A DNA stretch of 47,035 nt from Oscillospiraceae bacterium. GTDB lineage: Bacteria > Bacillota > Clostridia > Oscillospirales > Oscillospiraceae. The stretch spans positions 1 through 47,035 of the forward strand of contig JAKSQD010000010.1 of NCBI GenBank assembly GCA_024404315.1, read 5' to 3'. Every line of letters starts with the position of its first letter. Position 1 is the first letter of the stretch. Under the pieces are notes generated by a model that made no database searches, was not told where the DNA came from, and was given only the letters and a program-made list of their open reading frames with translations. Position numbers and translations under genes: made by a program. Below are positions 43,196 to 47,035 of this stretch, piece by piece.

Positions 43196-44209
43196 TTACA
43201 AAAATAGATATGCAAAGGCATTAAAGAAATAGCCGATTGTGATAATACCAACAGCTACAAGGCCGATAAAAAGTGCCAGCAGCTTCGGTTTCATTGCCTT
43301 TTTCAGCATAATCATGGAGGGCAGAGAGAGTGCCGTGACGCTCATCATAAAGCTGATGACCGTTCCAAGACCCGCTCCCTTGAACAGCAGGCTCTCAGCA
43401 ACAGGAATGGCTCCAAAAATATCTGCATACATGGGGACACCCACCAGACAGGCAAGAAGGACGCTGTACCAATGCTCGCCGCCCAACAATCCCTGAATAA
43501 TCTCCTGCGGAATGACATTGTGAATCAGCGAACCAATGGCAACACCGAGGAAAATATACATCCAGACACGCTTCACGATGTCCGCAACACCCTCAACGGC
43601 AATGTGGAGGCGGTCAGAAACGGTCAGCTCTTCCTCCTCCTGCTCCATGGCTTTGGCGTTGCGGATAAAGTCGGCAACCTGATTCTCCATACCCAGCTTT
43701 TCGATAATCGTGCCGCCGATGACCGCAATGAGAAAGCCTGTCACCAGATAAGCAAGAGCAATTTTACCGCCGAACTCACTCAGCAGCATAGTGAGACTGC
43801 CGAGGTCTGCCATAGGGGACATGATGAGAAAAGAAAGCGTCACACCGATGGGAAGTCCTGCACTGGAAAAGCCGATAAACAGCGGAATGGAGGAGCAAGA
43901 GCAAAACGGAGTGAGAACACCCAGCAACGCACCCAAGCAGCGGCCAGGCAGTCCTTTGACCCGTCCCAATAGACGGCGGGTTTTCTGAGGTGGAAAATAG
44001 CTCTGGATATAGGTGATGATGAAAATGAGGACGGACAGCAGGAAGAAGATTTTGATGCTGTCATAGAGGAAAAATTGCAGAGAGCCGTGGAGCTTCCCGT
44101 CAGGGGAAAGACCAATAGCGGTCAGCAGCTTCCCAATCAGGACATTCAGCCAGTGGATGCCGAGAATCTGATTCTGGAAAAAAGACCATGCGTTTGCAAG
44201 TGTGGTCAT
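43196..44209 (-). CDS. ArsP/DUF318-type permease
   Basis: A 337-residue membrane protein with about eight to ten helices in two repeats. The cytoplasmic cysteine motif TPFCSCSSIPLFIGF lies near 100, SFLIMSPMADLGS near 128, and GVPMYADIFGAIPVAE near 250. The family exports trivalent organoarsenicals or related metalloids; here, between arsR and arsC, it probably removes arsenite or methylarsenite. The start at 44209 (MTTLANAWSFF) follows AAAGGATG; the longer frame would begin before that ribosome site. Confidence 0.9.
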   Translation of the reverse strand: MTTLANAWSFFQNQILGIHWLNVLIGKLLTAIGLSPDGKLHGSLQFFLYDSIKIFFLLSVLIFIITYIQSYFPPQKTRRLLGRVKGLPGRCLGALLGVLTPFCSCSSIPLFIGFSSAGLPIGVTLSFLIMSPMADLGSLTMLLSEFGGKIALAYLVTGFLIAVIGGTIIEKLGMENQVADFIRNAKAMEQEEEELTVSDRLHIAVEGVADIVKRVWMYIFLGVAIGSLIHNVIPQEIIQGLLGGEHWYSVLLACLVGVPMYADIFGAIPVAESLLFKGAGLGTVISFMMSVTALSLPSMIMLKKAMKPKLLALFIGLVAVGIITIGYFFNAFAYLFL

Positions 44210-44271
44210 AGAAATCATCCTTTCAAAACAGATATAGAAACATTGCATTTATTCTATGTATAGGTGGGATG

Positions 44272-44305
44272 AAAACCGATACTCGTAACCGGTTTTGAGT
44301 ATCGG
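44272..44305 (-). terminator. Partial terminator between arsR and the permease gene
   Basis: On the minus strand, CCGATACTC pairs with GAGTATCGG (9 bp, perfect) and is followed by only four T, so read-through is likely. It would make arsR more abundant than the genes behind it. Confidence 0.65.
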
Positions 44306-44309
44306 AAAT

Positions 44310-44627
44310 TCATTCATGGTCAGATTTGCGGTGACAGATACAGTCGGGACTGCTGGTGAACACGTTCGAAAGTGCCTCTTGCAGTTCCTTTAACCGTTCC
44401 GCATGGAGGGAGTAATAGATGTTTTTGCCATCTCTGCGGCTGTTGACCAGCTTCGCCTCAGTCAGTACCCTCATGTCATGGGAAAGAGTGGGCTGAGTGA
44501 TGTGAAACTCATCAAGGATACGGCAGGCGCACAGTTCACCACAGGAAAGCATATCCACGATTTTCAGACGCTTGGGGTCGGAGATGGCCTTCAGTGCTTT
44601 TGCGGTATCAAAATAAATCTGTTCCAT
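44310..44627 (-). CDS. arsR: ArsR-family metalloid-responsive repressor
   Basis: A 105-residue winged-helix repressor. ISDPKRLKIVDML is followed by the metal-site helix GELCACRILDEF, whose two cysteines bind arsenite or antimonite, then QPTLSHDMRVLTEAKLV (recognition helix) and the wing RRDGKNIYYSL. The C-terminal tail adds further thiols and histidine (CICHRKSDHE). It should repress its own promoter until metalloid binds. GGGAGGTGAG precedes the start. Confidence 0.94.
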   Translation of the reverse strand: MEQIYFDTAKALKAISDPKRLKIVDMLSCGELCACRILDEFHITQPTLSHDMRVLTEAKLVNSRRDGKNIYYSLHAERLKELQEALSNVFTSSPDCICHRKSDHE

Positions 44628-44640
44628 CTATCTCACCTCC

Positions 44641-44713
44641 CATAGAATGGTTTCTATGATTAGTATATGCGAGAAAATTCGTTTTGTCAATAGAAATTTT
44701 TCGATATTTCTAT
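44641..44713 (-). promoter_or_regulatory. arsR promoter with two inverted-repeat operator candidates
   Basis: On the minus strand, TTGACA (44690-44685) and TATACT (44667-44662) are 17 bases apart. ATAGAA-N4-TTCTAT (44642-44657) covers the transcription start and ATAGAA-N12-TTCTAT (44690-44713) touches the -35. Both fit the AT-rich dyads bound by ArsR-family repressors. Confidence 0.75.
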
Positions 44714-44733
44714 TTTTCTGTCCCAACCAAAAC

Positions 44734-44777
44734 AACGCCCTTCCCTTTGGAACATGCCAAAAGGAAGAGCGTTTTCT
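44734..44777. terminator. Hairpin between arsR and the PAP2 gene
   Basis: AACGCCCTTCC pairs with GGAAGAGCGTT (one mismatch) and has an inner TTTGG/CCAAA stem. It probably ends the minus-strand PAP2 transcript after the repeat element. Confidence 0.6.
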
Positions 44778-44779
44778 TG

Positions 44780-44941
44780 GGGCAATACCGCATAATAGGG
44801 ATGTGCGGATTGCGCAGTAATTTTGCTTCCAAATTTGTTGGGAAAGCCGCAGGAATACTGACGTATTTCAAGGGTTTTACGGCAAATTTGGGAGTGAAAG
44901 GACAAGCAAGGCGCACATTCGACTATTGTGCGGTGTTGCCT
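44780..44941 (-). repeat. 162-bp inverted-repeat (MITE-like) element, copy 3 (inverted)
   Basis: This copy has the same length as those at 3956 and 18474 but the opposite orientation. Relative to the PAP2 gene it begins at the stop codon (complement of 44941-44943), matching the arrangement after pheT. On the plus strand a 47-codon frame runs through it (MCGLRSNFASKF... to ...DYCAVLP) and ends at the element border; all three copies keep it open. Confidence 0.92.
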
Positions 44942-45510
44942 TAGTTATTTTCTTTTTCGCTCAAGCGCTTTGCCTGTCGGTCATAGGGCTTGCTGAGGAA
45001 GCACCAAACCAGTGTGCTCCCTAAAATGCCCTCAATGGAACCGGCTAGCACGTCGGTGGGATAATGAACGCCCACATACAGCCTGGAAAAGGCCATCAAA
45101 CAGGCAAGAACAATCAGAAGAAGCTTTAACCACTTCTGAGGCACGCCTCTCATTGCGCCAAAGGCGACAGCAAAGGAAGAATTGGAGTGACCGGAGGGAA
45201 ACGAATAGTCACTGGGCAGCGGGATCAAAGGTCGCAGTGACTCGATGGCGGTGAACGGTCTGGGACGAGCCACCAGCAATTTCAACACAAAATCGTTGAA
45301 CAGAAAACACAGCAGCAAGGAAATCAGAGCCAACACGCCGCCCTTTCTGGTTTTGGGGGAGAGAATCAACAGCAAACAAAGAACAATCCACAGTTCTCCG
45401 TGGTTGCCGGTGGTGGTGAAGGGAACCAGCAGCGTGGTCAGCAGAGCACAGCGCAGATGCTCTTGAATCCAAAGCAGAATACCGGCTTCCACCGTATGAA
45501 GTGCGGCCAT
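44941..45510 (-). CDS. PAP2-family membrane phosphatase
   Basis: A 189-residue protein with about five helices and the three PAP2 motifs: KLLVARPRPF (near 80), PSGHSNSSF (near 106) and SRLYVGVHYPTD (near 148). It dephosphorylates a lipid phosphate such as undecaprenyl pyrophosphate or phosphatidate; which one is unknown. The ATG at 45510 follows AGGAGG; the frame continues upstream into a hairpin element and that extension is rejected. Confidence 0.92.
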   Translation of the reverse strand: MAALHTVEAGILLWIQEHLRCALLTTLLVPFTTTGNHGELWIVLCLLLILSPKTRKGGVLALISLLLCFLFNDFVLKLLVARPRPFTAIESLRPLIPLPSDYSFPSGHSNSSFAVAFGAMRGVPQKWLKLLLIVLACLMAFSRLYVGVHYPTDVLAGSIEGILGSTLVWCFLSKPYDRQAKRLSEKENN

Positions 45511-45527
45511 GATAAATCCTCCTGTTT

Positions 45528-45572
45528 CTAGGGCAACACCGCACAATAGTCGAATGTGCGGTATTGCCCTAG
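45528..45572 (-). repeat. Short hairpin derivative upstream of the PAP2 gene
   Basis: CTAGGGCAACACCGCAC pairs with GTGCGGTATTGCCCTAG around an 11-base loop. Compared with the copy at 34691, two base pairs have changed on both sides (T-A to C-G and A-T to G-C), keeping the stem. It lies in the gap between the Ig-like protein gene and the PAP2 gene. Confidence 0.88.
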
Positions 45573-45669
45573 CATCAATTGTGGGTGTAGATGGGCTTTA
45601 TTATAGCCAACTCCGAACAAACTGTCAATCAGGGGAATTTTGACCTGTCTCAAACGCTGTTCGAGCCGC

Positions 45670-46839
45670 CTAACGTCTGTTCGTTCTGTTGTGGCCGCCG
45701 GAATTGTGATTGCTCTGATGGTTTGTGTTTTGCTCTGTCTGCTGCTCATCGCCGGAACCGCCCAGGAACTCCCACAGACGATCCGTCCAGGTTTTGCCCG
45801 CACAGGTGACTTGGCATTGATCGGCTATGCCGCTGTTGCTGGCAACAATGGTACAAGTGCCAGGGCCAACCCAAGTGACCACACCCTTGTCCACCGTGGC
45901 AACGGAAGAATTACTGGTGCTCCACTTCACGCTTCCCTCCCAGTTGGAGGGATAGGTATCACAGCTCAACCGGGCGGTTTGATACTCCGCCAAATCCAGC
46001 GTGTGCTGGTTGAGCCACACCGTGGTCAGCTGCGTCTTTTCGCATTGAACGACGCATTCAGCGGAAACATCATCCGCAATGGCGGTGACGGTGCATTTCC
46101 CCTCACCTTTCCAAACCACCAATCCGTCATTCACATCGCACACGGATGGGTCGCTGCTCTCCCAGCGAACAGAGCCCTCCCAATCCGAAGGCGTGACTTT
46201 TGCTTCCAGCTGCTTGTATTCATTGCCCGCCAGCCAGACCTTCTTTTCATCCAGCGAGATGGAAGCGGCGGGAGTCTGACAGATTGTGAGATAGGAGGTG
46301 GCAGCGGCAGCGTTACCAGACGCATCAATGACGGTATATTTGACCTCGTAGCGTCCCTTCTCCTCCAACGAAACTTGGCTGCTGTCAACACGGACATTTG
46401 CAATTAAATCACCATCCATTGCATCGGTTGCGGTGACATGGCTGAGGTAGTCCGGCACTTCGCCGAGCGCAATGCTAAAATTCTCTGCGTTCAGTGTTGG
46501 CGGAATATGATCAACCACATGAACGGTGGTGGTAGCTTCTTCGGCATAGAGGCCATCCTTGGCACGGACGGTGACTTTATAATGGCCGACTTTGGGAAAG
46601 GTAATGGTCTGTCCATCCTCCCCAATCTCGCCCTTGCCGCTGAGGGTGAGAACCGCTCGGTCTCGGTGATTCAACTGTTCCACCAGCTGATAAACCAAAA
46701 CCGGCTGCTGATAACCAACCTCATAGCTTTCAACAGCGCTCAAGCGCAAGCCGTTTTGGTTGGTTTTCCAGATTCCGGCGCCTACCAGCAGAAGCGCCAC
46801 AAAAACAACAATGGGAATTAAGACTGTTTTCTTTTTCAT
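45670..46839 (-). CDS. Membrane-anchored protein with Ig-like (BIG2-type) domains
   Basis: A 389-residue protein. An N-terminal hydrophobic helix (about 3-24) serves as signal anchor. Next comes a beta-sandwich region (about 30-110), a DUF5011/HYR-like domain (HIPPTLNAENFSIALGE to about 190, with ATDAMDGDLIANV), then two BIG2-type Ig-like domains (about 195-275 and 280-350, each with a W-E-S-S-D/W-S-T-S-N strand). The tail is polar and rich in N, H, Q and T. The extracellular location is inferred; the role is unknown. The start at 46839 follows GAAAGGGGGCG; the longer frame is not needed. Confidence 0.82.
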   Translation of the reverse strand: MKKKTVLIPIVVFVALLLVGAGIWKTNQNGLRLSAVESYEVGYQQPVLVYQLVEQLNHRDRAVLTLSGKGEIGEDGQTITFPKVGHYKVTVRAKDGLYAEEATTTVHVVDHIPPTLNAENFSIALGEVPDYLSHVTATDAMDGDLIANVRVDSSQVSLEEKGRYEVKYTVIDASGNAAAATSYLTICQTPAASISLDEKKVWLAGNEYKQLEAKVTPSDWEGSVRWESSDPSVCDVNDGLVVWKGEGKCTVTAIADDVSAECVVQCEKTQLTTVWLNQHTLDLAEYQTARLSCDTYPSNWEGSVKWSTSNSSVATVDKGVVTWVGPGTCTIVASNSGIADQCQVTCAGKTWTDRLWEFLGGSGDEQQTEQNTNHQSNHNSGGHNRTNRR

Positions 46840-47006
46840 GGCATCGCCCCCTTTCCCTTTTTGCGGCTTTATCATACCATAGTTGCGGCCAAAATTCTAT
46901 GCCAAAAGAAAAAATTTCATTAAAAAATGGTTACAGTTTTCGTTTTCCCAAGCTGAACCGGTAAAAAAGAAAGAGCTTTTTGTCATTTTTAAAGAGAGGG
47001 TTTGAT

Positions 47007-47035
47007 TTGAAAAAACGGAAGTCCGGCCAGACGCA
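47007..47035 (+). CDS. Start of an unidentified gene, cut by the window edge
   Basis: A TTG preceded by AGAGAGGG opens a frame coding MKKRKSGQT at the window end. Spacing to the ribosome site is good, and the basic start resembles a membrane protein N-terminus. Too short to identify. Confidence 0.35.

Overview
The window looks like a chromosomal stretch of a low-to-mid GC Gram-positive gut anaerobe in the order Oscillospirales (Clostridia). This rests on strong AGGAGG ribosome sites, T-box leaders on two tRNA-synthetase operons, a butyryl-CoA gene cluster, DUF1540 and DivIVA-type proteins, and a TetM-like GTPase carrying a NYN domain. The genus is an inference. No rRNA, tRNA, CRISPR array, phage block or transposase gene was seen.

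Layout. 1-4120: a T-box leader and pheS-pheT, closed by a 162-bp inverted-repeat element. 4257-10672: a molybdenum block on the + strand holding a 3'-truncated moeA, a MOSC-MogA fusion lacking its normal start, a ModE-like regulator, a molybdopterin-binding protein, moaC and modABC. moaA is not here. 10700-17001: a Gfo/Idh oxidoreductase, tyrS with its own T-box, a DivIVA-like coiled-coil protein followed by an orphan fumarase beta subunit and a 40-residue membrane peptide, an AI-2E-family permease and an HTH-ACT protein. 17253-23469: homoserine dehydrogenase and aspartokinase, separated by a large secreted protein containing an almost perfect 933-bp tandem duplication. 23632-28613 (-): crt-hbd-bcd-etfB-etfA for crotonyl-CoA/butyryl-CoA formation. 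28942-31851: a DUF1540 protein, gamma-carbonic anhydrase, a formate/nitrite transporter and rfbB. 32082-34694: a TetM-like translational GTPase fused to a Rae1/YacP-type NYN nuclease domain. 34786-39118 (-): a phosphate block with PhoR, PhoB, a Na/Pi cotransporter and two tiny membrane or lipoprotein genes, preceded by arrays of PHO-box-like repeats. 39540-42210: cca and pfkA. 42362-44627 (-): arsR-permease-thioredoxin-arsC. 44941-46839 (-): a PAP2 phosphatase and a membrane-anchored Ig-like protein. Fragments of two genes lie at the window edges.

How the genes work together. The molybdate importer (ModABC), the ModE-like regulator and the cofactor enzymes form one supply line from molybdate uptake to molybdenum cofactor, although two steps appear damaged by a deletion. 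The pho genes form an apparently self-controlled phosphate-starvation unit. The ars genes form a classical metalloid-response unit with repeated ATAGAA/TTCTAT operator candidates. The butyrate cluster lacks thiolase, which must lie elsewhere.

The most unusual items are: the GTPase-nuclease fusion; a family of 162-bp inverted-repeat elements with about 40-nt hairpin derivatives that keep base pairing through compensatory changes and tend to touch stop codons; a second, single-copy inverted-repeat element upstream of lysC; the moeA/MOSC deletion junction; and promoters followed within a few bases by terminator-like hairpins upstream of lysC and cca.
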